From the NCBI GenBank assembly GCA_025201765.1, contig MU623358.1:62001-126000 (forward strand): a stretch of DNA of 64,000 bases, in the 5' to 3' direction. Of the stretch, positions 48,224 to 60,369 are shown piece by piece. Below the pieces are notes generated by a model. That model searched no databases, was not told where the DNA came from, and was given only the letters and a program-made list of their open reading frames with translations. Origin of the DNA: Daldinia sp. FL1419 (lineage: Eukaryota > Ascomycota > Sordariomycetes > Xylariales > Hypoxylaceae). Made by a program: the position numbers and the translations under genes. How positions within the stretch are numbered: position 1 is the stretch's first letter; each line of letters starts with the position of its first letter.

Positions 48224-49389
48224 GATGCCATTTCTACGCCTCGTCCGAAGGCGGTGGAGATCTTACGACTAGGCTAGACTAAGTCGCCCTCGGTAGAGTA
48301 GAAGTGAGGGCAACGAGTATCCGTATTCATTAACGGACTAACCTAGGTAGATGACGCCTTTGGCAAACTACCTTTTACTTGTATAGGTACGTAGGTACAG
48401 CATATGGATATATCATATGCGTCATGCTTCGAGGCCAAAAGTATACGCTTCTACGCTCGGCAGTACCTCCACTTCGCCTCCTTATCTTACTATCATGAAT
48501 CAAATCTACGCCTAATTCTTGGAAGACAAGAAACGTTGAGTGGAAGGCTAGGCACAGCAGCAGTAGTTCGGATACGCACTAAGCAATCCACTTGGTGAAA
48601 ATCCCTACTACTCGCGTGCATGTTAACCTCGTGGGAGATAATTGGCTAGTTGCACAATAAAAGTGTCTTTACTACAATACAAATCGAGTGGATGGGGTGC
48701 GCGGAGCCTGCGTTGGGGTGGGAGGTTGGCACGTACGCCGAGATATCCATCCTACCTAGTCCTACCTAGGTACTACTAATACATATCATATAGAATATAT
48801 CTGCTCGGGAAAGATTCTCGACCTAAAAGTGAATTTTATTGTCCTCAAATACGATGAAGATTGTAATTTGGCCAGGCGACTAAACGTAACGAAGTAATGC
48901 ATTGAGAGATTATGAGCCCCGTCCGCCCGTCCATGCAAGCTAGGTGAACAGGATATATGCTAGTTTGAGCAGAAGAGGAAACATGCAAACAAGAAGGACT
49001 TGTTGGAAATGACATTTGCGATGAATACTCGAGAACACCTCATACCAGAATCACCCCTTTCATCTCCCTTGCCAATAAGTTCGACCCCGAACCGAACCTG
49101 ACCAAAACCAAAAACCGATGATGCCATGAATGTCATGCCTGTTCATTTGCCTTTCGTACCCCTTTTTTCTTCCTCTTCTTCTTGTTGTCTTCTTCACTTC
49201 TCTCGCACGTAGAATAATTAAATAATCTTAATGCCGGGGGGTATCAAAGGAAGGAATCTCAACTCGAGCAACAAGTTATTGCTCCATCTTCCGCGCCGAA
49301 AACATGCACCATAATTATCTCGACTCCTTTTAGTTGAATACACGCATCGCGAAATGCTCATATGCATCATTCACTAGTCGTCTCAGCCT
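48224..49389. other. intergenic DNA between convergent genes
   Basis: The 3' flanks of the helicase and Prp24 genes. No frame longer than 65 codons, no repeats of note apart from short CCTAGGTA words near 48345 and 48765. AATAAA-like sites occur at 48656 and elsewhere but I cannot assign poly(A) sites. Confidence 0.55.
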
Positions 49390-52300
49390 CTATCCGGTCC
49401 CGTTGGTCTGCGTGGTTCCAACTTGACCGTCCTTATTAGCACTACTGTTATTCTTTCCAGGGTTGAGAAACATAGCCTTAAAATCAGCATTGCTCTTCGG
49501 CTTCACAGCGGGCCCGGTACCATTCGTATCCGCAGCCTGGTGGTTCGTCTTGTTGTCGTCCTTCTTCGCTGTGACAAAGCCTAGTCCTCGCTTTGCCCCG
49601 GCTCGTCCGAGAGCCGGTCTACGAACGTTTTGAGGGAGGACAAAACCAGTCTCCCTCGAGGTCTCTTTATTATTAGAGGACTTGCCTTTCCCAGTAACGA
49701 TCTTGCTCTCTTTTATTTCGCTCTTCTGCTCGAATAATTCTTCCGTAGTACCCGTATGCAGCTTACGTCCCGGAGCGATCTCAAACCCTTCCAGAGCTAA
49801 TGCAGCTCGTCCAGTTGTTGCCACATCTGCGAACTCGACAATAGCGCCTTGATGGTCAGGTCGTAAAACAAGTTTCACAACATTGCCGTATTTTTCAACG
49901 ACAGCTCGGACGCGTGTGTCGTTAACAGTATCCGGTATGTTCATGATGGCCATCGTGCGTTCTCTGATCTCTCTGCGTGTGGGATTATGACTTTCGCTAT
50001 CGAGCTCACCAAATCCATCCGTCATTCGTACGTCGCCATCCCCGCTAGGAGCGGGCGACGCAGAAGGTCGGTCTCCCCTGGTCGTAGCAAATGGCTTGAA
50101 GTTCGTCTCTTTACTGAGATCAACTCCGAGGATCTGTGACTTGAATTTGGTCTTATCGAGCTGGAGAGCACGCTCAGCCGCATCCCTAGTCTCGAAACTG
50201 ACGTAAACCGTGCCAAGATGTTTTCCACCCGTGTTCCTAACAGTATGTACGTTTGTCACCTTCCCATATTTGCCACACATTTCTTGAATGTCGGCATCGT
50301 TTGCAGAAGGGTCCACATTCCTAAGTCGAATCTCTCGACCTTCCGCAACGGCGCCCTCGCGGTCTTTCTTATGAGCAGGATCTGAGTATTTAGATTGTAA
50401 CCTAAACTTGCCTTCCAGGAGTTTTCCATTAAGTAGCGTCGCCTTGCGAGCAGATTCCTGATCTTTAAAAGAGACGTAGCTGAAGCGACGACGAGTATTG
50501 AACTTGAGGGATGGAAAGCGCACGCTGATAACTTCACCGCATTCTTCAAAGAGACGACGAATATACTCTTCATCGGCAGTAGGGGGGTAGTTGGACACGA
50601 AGAGAGTCAAGCCAGTGCCAGGTTTAACGCTAATCTGGTTCTGGTCGAAGAATTTCTGGTCTCGCAAGAGGGCAGACTGCACATCCTCTGTAGATCTGAA
50701 CTCGATCAAAGAACAACTAGACTCGCCGTCCCTTTCCCTGTAAATCATGAGGTTATTGATGTGTCCGTATTCTCTAAAGTATTTACGAATGGCCGTCGTC
50801 GTGACATCAGCAGGTAGGTTTGTGACAATAACCGAAGTATTTTCTCGGTCACGCTTCAACATCTGCTCGTTAGCCGCGCCATTTGCACCGTCAAGTTCTA
50901 CGCTCTTCACCCGCTTATTCAAAGTTTGTGATGCATCGCCCGGTGTAGATTCTCGCTTCCTCTTGGAGCCGGACGGTGATTCCGGCGCAGCATTCTCTAC
51001 GCTTGAGTTCAATACCGCTTGCTCCTGCTGCTGGGCTTGTTGTAAGTGGGATGCATAAGCAGCGTTGGCTTCGGCTTTCTCTCGCTCACGGCGCTTAATA
51101 ACTTCTTGTCGAGCTTGGTAAACAGCGTCCAGAGCACGATGGAGAGTATCGGATCGTTCGTAATCGTTACAATGTTGAAGATAAACTTCCATGATTCTCT
51201 CGGGCCAGTCTAACTTTGGCCGTGCCATGGCGCGTTGCAAAACGTTGGTGGCGAGACCTGGAACACGTATAATTTTAGTGCCACCAACCGGCGTTGCCGG
51301 AGTAGGACTTCGAGGCTTCGGCTTAGAGGCGTAGACCATCATTTCCCAGAGATAGTAGTTGAGCCAGAAGTCGTAACTATCTGCCAACAGGGATTGACTA
51401 GCCATGCGATCCCAGTGGCTTCGCGCCTCGTCAATTTCGCCCTTTACCTCGGTAAGATACTGGATGAGAATGCGTTGCAGCCTATAGTTGGGATCTCCCT
51501 GATACGCATCTTTATACAAACGCCTACCCCATAAGTCAACATCCTCTAAAGCGGCCAGAAGTCCAACCTCGGCAACATCGGCGGCATCCTCGGGGGCGTT
51601 AGGGTCCATAGCAGTCCGCTTTAGAAACCCGCACCAGGCAGTATACATATCCAATACACTCGTCATACCGTTCTTGTCAAGTTCCTTGGTACTTGTAGCA
51701 GCGTGCTTAATCGACTCTACATTGTGAAAGGACAAGCCTGCTTCCTCGGCAGTTAAAATGTACCGAGACCAGAGGGGGCCAGACCACGGGCAGTGGGATG
51801 TAGCTCGCTGGTAGAAATCCAGCAAGTTGGGTAGTGGTAATTGGTGCGCTGAAGTCCTAGCCTGCTGTTGCAATCCAGAGAGATAAATGGCGGCGTCACT
51901 CCAAACCTCTTCGTCAAACGCGAATATGCCGCTCAGCGCTCTCGCAAACAGCCCGAAGCACAGCGAGACGGATAATGCAACGTTCCTCGCCTTCTTCACC
52001 TGCAACATCTCCCAAGCCAGGTATTCTTTCATGATAATCTTCTGTGCCTCTTGATCACCTGACTTGACAGCCTTGCTCAGCCTCAGCTCATAAGGCTCTC
52101 TTGCCTCGTATGCGGCCTTCGCTCCTTGCGCGCTAGCGGTGACTTCCTTGAATTCAGACTCGTAAGCGGCATTATTATACGTGCTCAAGAAACTAGAGAA
52201 CATCTGTGAAGTGTTATCCCACGTCGAGTGGGGTACCTGGAGTCGGTCACGAAAGAGGTGCGATATGCGCTTCACACCAACGGGCGTCCGAGTTCTGGCC

Positions 52301-52656
52301 AGCTGCTCGAGCTCTATCGAGACCCAACGGTTCCAGAATTCATGGCTGTCGTTGATGCGATACTTGATAGCATCGTAGCCTTCGCTCCAAAGACTAAGGG
52401 CGGCATCAAAAGAGAAGAGCTCGCGCCCCAGTTGTCGCTCCTCCTCGGGCCATCCAGCCTCGCTCGTCTGGCAATCGGTGAAGAGCGACCAAAACCATTC
52501 GCAGTAGGACAACCAAATCTTTAAGCTTCCTGGCTCAGACGATACGGCACTCTTAAAGAGCTCGACAACCTTGACACGCGCCTCGAGATCAGTAGCATGG
52601 CGGCTCTCCTCATCGACATAAGCTAACCAACTATCCTCACCCACGGGCTTCGCCAT
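49390..52656 (-). CDS. prp24: U6 snRNA-binding splicing factor Prp24/SART3
   Basis: A nuclear factor that anneals U4 and U6 snRNAs and recycles the U6 snRNP in pre-mRNA splicing. The gene is a single open frame of 1088 residues. Residues 1-560 are HAT-type helical repeats (many W-x-x-Y/W pairs, for example WLSYCEWFW, FWNRWVSIEL and FWLNYYLWEMM), as in human SART3 and most fungal orthologues but not the shorter S. cerevisiae Prp24. A charged linker with the basic cluster SGSKRKREST follows. Four RRMs start near residues 604, 682, 772 and 900 (SVIVTNLPADV, LTLFVSNYPPTADE, REIRLRNVDPSAND, AIMNIPDTVND). Near 1055 is NADFKAMFL, matching the C-terminal motif that contacts the LSm2-8 ring. The frame is intact throughout and there are no introns. 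Confidence 0.93.
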   Translation of the reverse strand: MAKPVGEDSWLAYVDEESRHATDLEARVKVVELFKSAVSSEPGSLKIWLSYCEWFWSLFTDCQTSEAGWPEEERQLGRELFSFDAALSLWSEGYDAIKYRINDSHEFWNRWVSIELEQLARTRTPVGVKRISHLFRDRLQVPHSTWDNTSQMFSSFLSTYNNAAYESEFKEVTASAQGAKAAYEAREPYELRLSKAVKSGDQEAQKIIMKEYLAWEMLQVKKARNVALSVSLCFGLFARALSGIFAFDEEVWSDAAIYLSGLQQQARTSAHQLPLPNLLDFYQRATSHCPWSGPLWSRYILTAEEAGLSFHNVESIKHAATSTKELDKNGMTSVLDMYTAWCGFLKRTAMDPNAPEDAADVAEVGLLAALEDVDLWGRRLYKDAYQGDPNYRLQRILIQYLTEVKGEIDEARSHWDRMASQSLLADSYDFWLNYYLWEMMVYASKPKPRSPTPATPVGGTKIIRVPGLATNVLQRAMARPKLDWPERIMEVYLQHCNDYERSDTLHRALDAVYQARQEVIKRREREKAEANAAYASHLQQAQQQEQAVLNSSVENAAPESPSGSKRKRESTPGDASQTLNKRVKSVELDGANGAANEQMLKRDRENTSVIVTNLPADVTTTAIRKYFREYGHINNLMIYRERDGESSCSLIEFRSTEDVQSALLRDQKFFDQNQISVKPGTGLTLFVSNYPPTADEEYIRRLFEECGEVISVRFPSLKFNTRRRFSYVSFKDQESARKATLLNGKLLEGKFRLQSKYSDPAHKKDREGAVAEGREIRLRNVDPSANDADIQEMCGKYGKVTNVHTVRNTGGKHLGTVYVSFETRDAAERALQLDKTKFKSQILGVDLSKETNFKPFATTRGDRPSASPAPSGDGDVRMTDGFGELDSESHNPTRREIRERTMAIMNIPDTVNDTRVRAVVEKYGNVVKLVLRPDHQGAIVEFADVATTGRAALALEGFEIAPGRKLHTGTTEELFEQKSEIKESKIVTGKGKSSNNKETSRETGFVLPQNVRRPALGRAGAKRGLGFVTAKKDDNKTNHQAADTNGTGPAVKPKSNADFKAMFLNPGKNNSSANKDGQVGTTQTNGTG

Positions 52657-53080
52657 TTTGTCCTTGTATCGCGCAAAGACAGCCCGGCCGGCTTCATGTG
52701 TTTCGCTGTAGTGGCAGTTGATTGCAATCTAAGCTCGAATCGGTTTAGGCTGCGGTCGGGTTCCGTTTGTTCGACGTGCGCTCTAGAGCTATACCTATCC
52801 GCAAACAGAAAACCTGTCCTCTTCCCGATACGCGACTGGCTCAGCCGAAACTGGGGACGTAGGCACTGATGATTGGACAGGATAAAGAAGCCGATCGGTT
52901 ATAGAATATATCGAGAGACGAAAATGCGTAGCGTATCGTGCTGCTTAAAAGCAGTTTACTTAAGAAGTTGTGTGAGACGTAATATGCGTTATGTAGGTAA
53001 GTATGGGTCGTCCCGGATTTGAAATTGCACAATGTATAACCCAAGACGGAGTTGAAAGTAAGGGAATGCGAGAGCGCGTG

Positions 53081-53151
53081 TGCAGGCTCGTAAGTTCGCA
53101 AGTTCGCAAGTCCGCAGATTCGCAGGTTCGCAGGTTCGCGGGTTCGCAGGC
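53081..53151. repeat. GTTCGCAG minisatellite
   Basis: About eight imperfect 8-9 bp units (AGTTCGCA, GGTTCGCA) in tandem, 430-500 bp upstream of the Prp24 start. The unit resembles the B-box word of tRNA genes, but there is no tRNA fold. Confidence 0.85.
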
Positions 53152-55558
53152 TGATTGACTATTGGTATGGATGTACGATGTATGTACTTGTAAATTGCCT
53201 AGGCACCTAGGGAAAAGAATTGCGAGATGGTAATAGACGAAGAAAGTAATAAAATGATCAACACGCGACGGAGAATTCTTAGTTAGGCAAGTTGATGCCG
53301 CGGCTGGGTCTCGAATTTGCGATCGGCGACTCGTTCTCGGTATTGGGGATAAAAGAGAACGGCGGGTTAAATTAATTTTTGATGAACCTTTTTTTTTTCC
53401 TGTCTCTTTTCTCTCTTTTTTTTTTTACTTTGCTCGATTCACTGAAACATTACCGAAAGTTAAATGTTGCAGTATTATTTTCCCCTTTTCCTTCTTGATT
53501 CTCCTTCTTCTATTCTTACTGATATTTCTCAGTTACCCTTTGTTTCCCGATTTCACCTTAAAAAAGAGAGAAACAACTAAAGAAGAGAGGTTGTAGATAA
53601 TTGGAAGTCAGATGGGTCCGGGCAACTAATAAAAAAAAAATATAAAAAAAGAGGTAAGTTTTAGGATTATTCCTACCAGGGGACTCCACTTTCCCATGTC
53701 GGCTTTTCTTAAAGATACATGTACCATGTAGGTAGGCACGGAAGTTGCAGGTACCTAAATTCGTGCTAGCGGGAGATCATTATGATAGGTACGGCGACGT
53801 TACTACGGATAACCACGATAGGTATAACAACTCATTAGGAGGTACACTAGAGGTAACCAACTTAGAGGCCGATTCTAATGTACTGTACCTAAAATAAACG
53901 GTACAAAGACCCTTTAGAGTCCTATTGCTACTTCCTCGCAGATCTTATCCCCCGCTAGTCCGCCTTATTCTTTATTGATTTTTAGTACTTGTCTATAAGC
54001 TAGGAGTTAGGTATAGAATCCTTTAATATTATGGTATAAATACATGTATTCGCATCGCATCGCATTGCAGGTGGGACAGGCGATCATATGAGCAAATGAA
54101 TGTTGAAAAAGAAAAAGGAAAAAAAAAAAAAAGAAAAAAAAAGAAAAAAAAGCTGAATGCTAGATTGATAAAATTCGAACCCGCCGCCTTCGGCGTTTTC
54201 GGCATTGCGTACGCATCTAACCATCTGGAACTTATCTCACTAGCGCAGCTACCTAGGACTCTACTAAGTAAAAAAGTATTACATATACTGCATTGAGACT
54301 ACCTAGCTTGTACCTATGCTGCTAGGAAGACAGTTATACGTATTTATACCAGACCTAAATGAAGTGACACGGCATCAAGGCCAAGGAAAGGGTCTGGCTG
54401 TAAATCTAACCGTACCCGAGGTTCTAAAGATGGTTCTAGGCCATCCTTAGCACAACTTTAGCACACCTAGCGATACAAGTAACCTACAGCAATTCAAGTT
54501 AGACACCCTGAACACCCCCAAATTGATGAACGGTGCAGCTGCCAACCGAATCATCCTCCATGATGTAGACGATGCCATACCCACAATGTCGTCATTTTGT
54601 CTTACATCGGCCCCCTCCCCCTGCGGTCCCTGTGGAACCCCCTTGTGGCTTTTTCTTGGCTGCATTGGAGAGGTTACGACGGAGCACCGAGTCTTACGAT
54701 TTTCCACCGTATTATTTTAATCCATTTTGAATCCATTCCAACTCATCCCAGCCCATTTTTGAACAACCCATTTTCAATCTCATTACTCCAAAGTCCGGAT
54801 CAGCGATTAAACCCTCCCCTCTTCTCTTCTCCCCCCCCCTCCTTTCCCTCGTTTTATTTACTTACCACGTGTATTGATCCAGGCATCATCTATTAAATCG
54901 ACCGTCACGAAACATCGACGGCGAAACGTCTACGTACCTACATAGTACCTACGATACAATACGATCACATATATTTGAATTATTTAGACGTCTTTTTTAT
55001 TTGGAATTCTCTACCTGTTCCTATTATTCGATACTTAATATTTAGGATCATCTACCTCTGCAGATCCGATCCGATCCGTAGACGATGTGGTTTGTTTAGA
55101 CGGGGAAAGCGAGAGAAACGACGTACTCGTCAAAGTAGACGGACGATATGAAGATGTCTTCGCCATGTCCATTATTTAACCCACTTCGCCCGCTTCACGT
55201 GAGATTGTAGATCCAACTATCCTCCCGTACTTCCCATATGATCACATATAACCCCAATGTAGATTACACACATGTGTCGATATCGGAAAGTATTCTTAGG
55301 GAAAAACAACGCAATAACGAACAATATGACTGGCATATGTGTACCCGTTGCTGATCTGTCTCGCACATGACAGGATCGTGAAGTAGATACTAGGTTACAT
55401 GAATTCCCAGTCTTACAAAAGCTGAGAGTTCAGAGGATCCTTACTAGAGTACAGTCAACCCTTCTCACGTCATCTATTTCACAAGGACAATATCTTGTTG
55501 GCTCGCTCTTGGACTCTATAATTTCTACGTAACGAATACAGACAATCGTAGAGATCAC

Positions 55559-57785
55559 TTGGTAGCTGCTGTGTTCGCACCCTCGTCTACTGTATCATTT
55601 CCCCGCGTTGATGGTAAAACTACCATACCTAGGTACCATACCCATCACCGTGATAGTGCGGATGAAAATCAAGTTTCTAAGTCTCATCAAGCCACAATTG
55701 TTCAGGGGCGGTTGCACATAGATACAGCTACCACGCAGAATGCCAATGGTTTCTATTCGACAAGATATGGTTCTGCCGCCGGACGCTCTCGATTTCATAT
55801 GGCCTCCTATCGAATCGCACATGGACGAGCCCATATGCCGGATCTTGGGAGGCTACCCACGGAAATCTGGAAAAGCAGGTGCTCTACCAAGAAAATACTC
55901 CTACGTCTTCATGACAAATTAAATCGCGGAAGTAGTCATGGGTGACAGCCTCGAATAAACCACTTTTACGGTTCCTATTGGTAGCCCGACAGGTTTCAAC
56001 GACCCTTGAGCTGGGAATGTACACCAAAGTCTTGTCTCCGTTCCCCAAGGGATCATCCCGGCGCCGACGTGAGCCATATTCGGTATTTCGGAATTTCCAA
56101 TATCATCCGAATCGGTGCCGTTAGGTATTATTGCTCTCTTCCAACTCTAGCTCAACGGAGCCTCAGAAATCTTATAGACAGAGTATCGAGGTATCTCCAC
56201 TAGGTAGAATAACGAGTCACTAGCACGTGTTAATGTAGTGATAAATCTCGTTCACCTAGGTGAAAGACCCGAAGCAGCGGACATAGCAGTAACTCTAAAA
56301 TTCGACCCAACAAGCACCTTGGATTGGGTAACAAGCCGGAAGAGCATCCGCCTTTCAGCGGCATTAGGGAGATCCCACCCATCGTTCGGGATGAGCGTCA
56401 TCATCAGGCCATTATATCTGACCTATCAAGCCGCCAGGTCCAGATTTCAGGTAAATACATTACGGTTGCTGTGAAAGGACCTCCTATTGGGAGAGGTTAG
56501 TTTTCAACTCGCGCTTCTTAATTCCTCAAATTTATCAGGCATCAGTACAAACAGTACAAACCAATCTCTCGAGGAACCCTTTCGAAGCCGGCTTTTCCCA
56601 CGCCGAGCTCCTCCCGGCGTGGATCATTACCACATAGTGACGCAGGAGTGCCATTCCCGACTGATAGACGTTGCCGTTGCAGCAATCACACTTTGATGAG
56701 CACCCCGCCAGAGACTGCTACCACGCACACACCGCTTCTAGAACGTGGTGACTATCAGACAAGACCTCCTTTGTGGTTTTTTTTTTTTTTTTTTTTTTTG
56801 CCAGAAAAATACGCATCTCCGAGGCATTTGGGGAGAAACCTACCGGGACCTATCCACATACGTTTGCGAAAGAAATCTAGGATGACATATCATCTCGCTT
56901 TCTCGGCTAGCAACGAGAAGAAACATTGAGACCAATACTGGAGAAAACCTCTGATATATGGAAAACTCGACTCAACGCGGATTCATCCGCGCTCCAACGG
57001 CCAACCAACTCTTGTAGTTTATAGTTCCTAGATACCTATATTCCAATTAGAATAAATATACATCCAGCCGAGTCGTGTTCAAATTGGAGAATGATTGACT
57101 TAAACCGAATGGTACCTATCTATATCTGCAGTGTCTTCTAGATTAATTAAAGCGTTCCCCATATATACCGTTGAAAGTTCATAACGCGGGCACTGGTAGA
57201 GGAGGTTTCCATGAGTGATATTCAGACGGACTTCGTAGCCCCTTACACCCTTTCAAGGTGCAATCGAAATGTATTACTGGGCTAAATAATCACCATACGT
57301 TTCGTAGGCACCTAAATCTAACGTTTGTTTTCCATCCGTTAAGTATTCTTTCAAGTTATATCGTACTTGAATGATGATAGACGACGTACAGCTTATTGGA
57401 ATTTGACGAAGATAGCATTAAGCGTAGATTCATGCTCAGGAATTGCCGCTTGCGATAATAGTAGTATGCCGCATTATTAGAGTCTAAGACGTGCCAAAAC
57501 TGCGAAGCGATGAATCAAGACCAATATCCAACCCGTCATATTTTATGTTCAAACCCTAAGCGATTCACGACGAAAGAGGAAAGGAGTCAATACCGGGACG
57601 AGAGCATCGACGGTCAATATACTAGTAACGTGCTTTTTTATTCAGCGAGAATTGTAAAGGGGGCGACTTCGTTCAGACGGCTTTCGAGTACCGCCTACTT
57701 AGGAGTGACCTTCCGAGCGCAGATGGTGGCGGCAAGCCACGCTTGGTTAATGGAATGGTTCGAGTCCTCGTTTACCGAAAGATAG
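55559..57785 (+). other. possible decayed coding region
   Basis: Several plus-strand frames of 60-128 codons follow one another here in different phases (55559-55945, 55740-55922, 56238-56474, 56487-56696 and 57510-57785). Stretches such as LPPDALDFIWPPIESHMDEP look protein-like, but I recognise no family, and joining the frames would need shifts or stop codons. It may be a relic gene or chance. Confidence 0.15.
56598..56622. repeat. GC-rich hairpin
   Basis: CCACGCCG and CGGCGTGG form an 8-bp perfect stem with a nine-base loop. Function unknown. Confidence 0.55.
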
Positions 57786-60350
57786 TTTCATGTCTTCTTT
57801 ACATAAACCCAAATCGAACTTCTATACGCCTCCCGAACTGAGTATCCCCTGAGCTCTGATACCGAGGACTCGTCATAACTATAACTACCTGCCTGTTATA
57901 ACCATGATCGACCATAGGGGGCGTATTAGCCATAGATGAGACGGCGGAGAATTGGACCTAATAACCAACGAGAATGTTAAAATTTACACTCAACGGTCCA
58001 GCAGAAAATCTTGTTACTACCTTATTCATGGCCGCCCCTGTACCTGGCGTCAGAATCATCAGCCCTGAAGACGTAGATAGATCCCCTAATCTAGGCATTC
58101 ATAAGTAAATGGTGTAGGCCGTTTTGTGGGGGTAGAGCGAATGGAGTTTAGGTCATACCGACTTTGAAATGAAGGAACATGAATTTACGCAGGTAGACTC
58201 CTAAGTGATCCTAGTATCACATACATAGTGAGGCATTGCCCACGAGGGTATAATATAGCCCTCTCCATACATCGTGGGGATGATGAGGACGCATGATATA
58301 ACTTTAGAGGTATAATAAAGACTTATATGCGGATTAAACGATAGAATTATCATTACGCCTAGGCCGCGATGTCGTTTGTGTCGAATCTCAGGTCTGGTGA
58401 GAGGTGGTATGTTGGCGTCTTGGAATTACTACTAACCCCCTAAACTTCACATACACATTTTATAAGTGTTTATAAGTCAATACTTCCAGAATATTCAGTT
58501 AGTCAAGTCCAATTAGAGAAAATATTCTACCTGCACGTAAGGAATAGTATTGATAGGAGGGCCTACTTTATATTGGGGCTCGGTCCTTAAATCATGGACG
58601 ACTTAGTCGATCCTTTAGAACTACCCCTTTACGGCGTATTCGACCTATAGACAGGCGAGAGTAGTCTCTTTATATGCATCTAGGAGGTCCTATTTCTTAA
58701 GCTAAGGGGATGTAACTAATCTACTGGCACTATTCAAGTATATTTCTGCCTATGGGATATATACCTATAGAAGCACACCGAGAAAAGGAAACAGAAAGGC
58801 AACGGGAGTGTAAATAACCTCCGTCAACCCCCCCAATACACCAATAGCGCCTAGTTAATGTAATATTCCATCTTAACGGCCTAGTTAGGTAGATGTCGAT
58901 TCGAGTCAATGCTTGTCATATCAACTTTCCCGCTTTATACCCTGGTTCTTAATATACCTAAGACGCGAATTTTAGATTTGCCAATAACTTGCTAGGGACG
59001 CGAATTAAAGAGTCTTTATCCCTACCAGCCGCAAGAGAACCTATTAGCAACGTCGAATAGATATATTACTCTGATCCGTATGGTACCAAAGAACTTTTCA
59101 TAGATACGAAACGTCGGGTCCACGAAGGACACATGAGTCTATCGTCACGCTGAGCACACTTCCTTTTGCATTACGGAGAGGAGGGGTTCAGACGAAGTGC
59201 TACTAGAACATGACCGGTTGCATTTAAATAGCAGCGTCCTTATCATTGTATAAAATAAGGCGGAACGAGCGAGATTAGAACCCGTCAAGTAGATACTAAG
59301 ATGAAATATAAAAATCCTAGTGTAGGTCACTAAAGATATGGCTCTCGAAGGAACAACAAATATGCTAGATCCTTCAGCCTAGAGAATCCTCGAATGCGAC
59401 AGTAACGGACGTGGTCAACGAAAAAAATAGGCGATTGTATCTACGGTAGAGACTTATATGCACCTACGGCTAAACCTGTATATCTTGTAACTATAGGTAC
59501 CTAGGTAGGTAGTTGTATGTAATATCGTTGCGTATATAATTCTTATTATTTTGTGGCTGCAAAACATACAACACGTGGGAAGGGAATTGATGCTAGAAAT
59601 ACAGTAGCAAGCTACCCAGATATGTAGTAGCGAGATCTACTCGCTTTCAAGAATATCTGCTGTCATTATCTGGCCAGTATCATTACATTAAATTCCAAAG
59701 TAACGTATCCGGGGCGTCACGTCAGTGCCGCCTGGAGCGCGTAGGGTTAATTTCCCGCCCACTGGAACTGGTGGTAATCTTTGCCTAGGTAACTGATTGA
59801 CGGGAGGCCATTCCCCCCTTCAATTTAAACTACGTAGAGCTGAATTTTAGTGTAACGTGGGCGGCAATGGATCGATCTGGCCAATCTAAAGAGACCCAAC
59901 CCCATCCCCCCTTGGTGCTCTCCGGTGCTCTGCGGTGGTACGAGTACACCCAACTGTCGTGGGGCCATCAATCAAACATGCCAGCCTTGCAATACCGACG
60001 ATGGTGGACTTGTAAGCATCCGACATAAATATCATGTTTAAAAAAAGAGATCGAGGAGATCACATCGCGTTCGGTGGCTTGTTCTAAAACGGCCCCATAG
60101 GTAAGATGGATATTAAACGCGGAAGAGGCCAAGACTTTGATGATCCGCTTTGCATGAACCAGTACCTAACCGGCGGCTGATGACGAATCTTCGGGAGCTA
60201 AAAGGGTGATGGCACCAGCGGAAGCGCCCATAACTTATAAGGATCACGACGACCACTGGCATAAAAGGGACCACAGGGTCTAAAATACATATCCCCTGGA
60301 TCTACCTCCGTTATAAATTATGCCGAACTTGCTCTTGTTGCTTGGAAACC

Positions 60351-60369
60351 GGGGGGGGGGGGGGGGGGG
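60351..60369. repeat. G19 homopolymer
   Basis: Nineteen consecutive G. Such a tract can form a G-quadruplex and is prone to length error in sequencing. No gene nearby. Confidence 0.9.

Noticed and set aside
54155..54230. tRNA-like sequence on the minus strand, with a B-box-like GGGTTCGAATT and GATAAG/TTTATC ends
   Set aside because: The T-stem does not pair, arm lengths are wrong and no anticodon arm forms, so it is not a functional tRNA.
57725..57775. GGTTCGAGTCC word resembling a tRNA B box
   Set aside because: No A box at the right distance and no cloverleaf.
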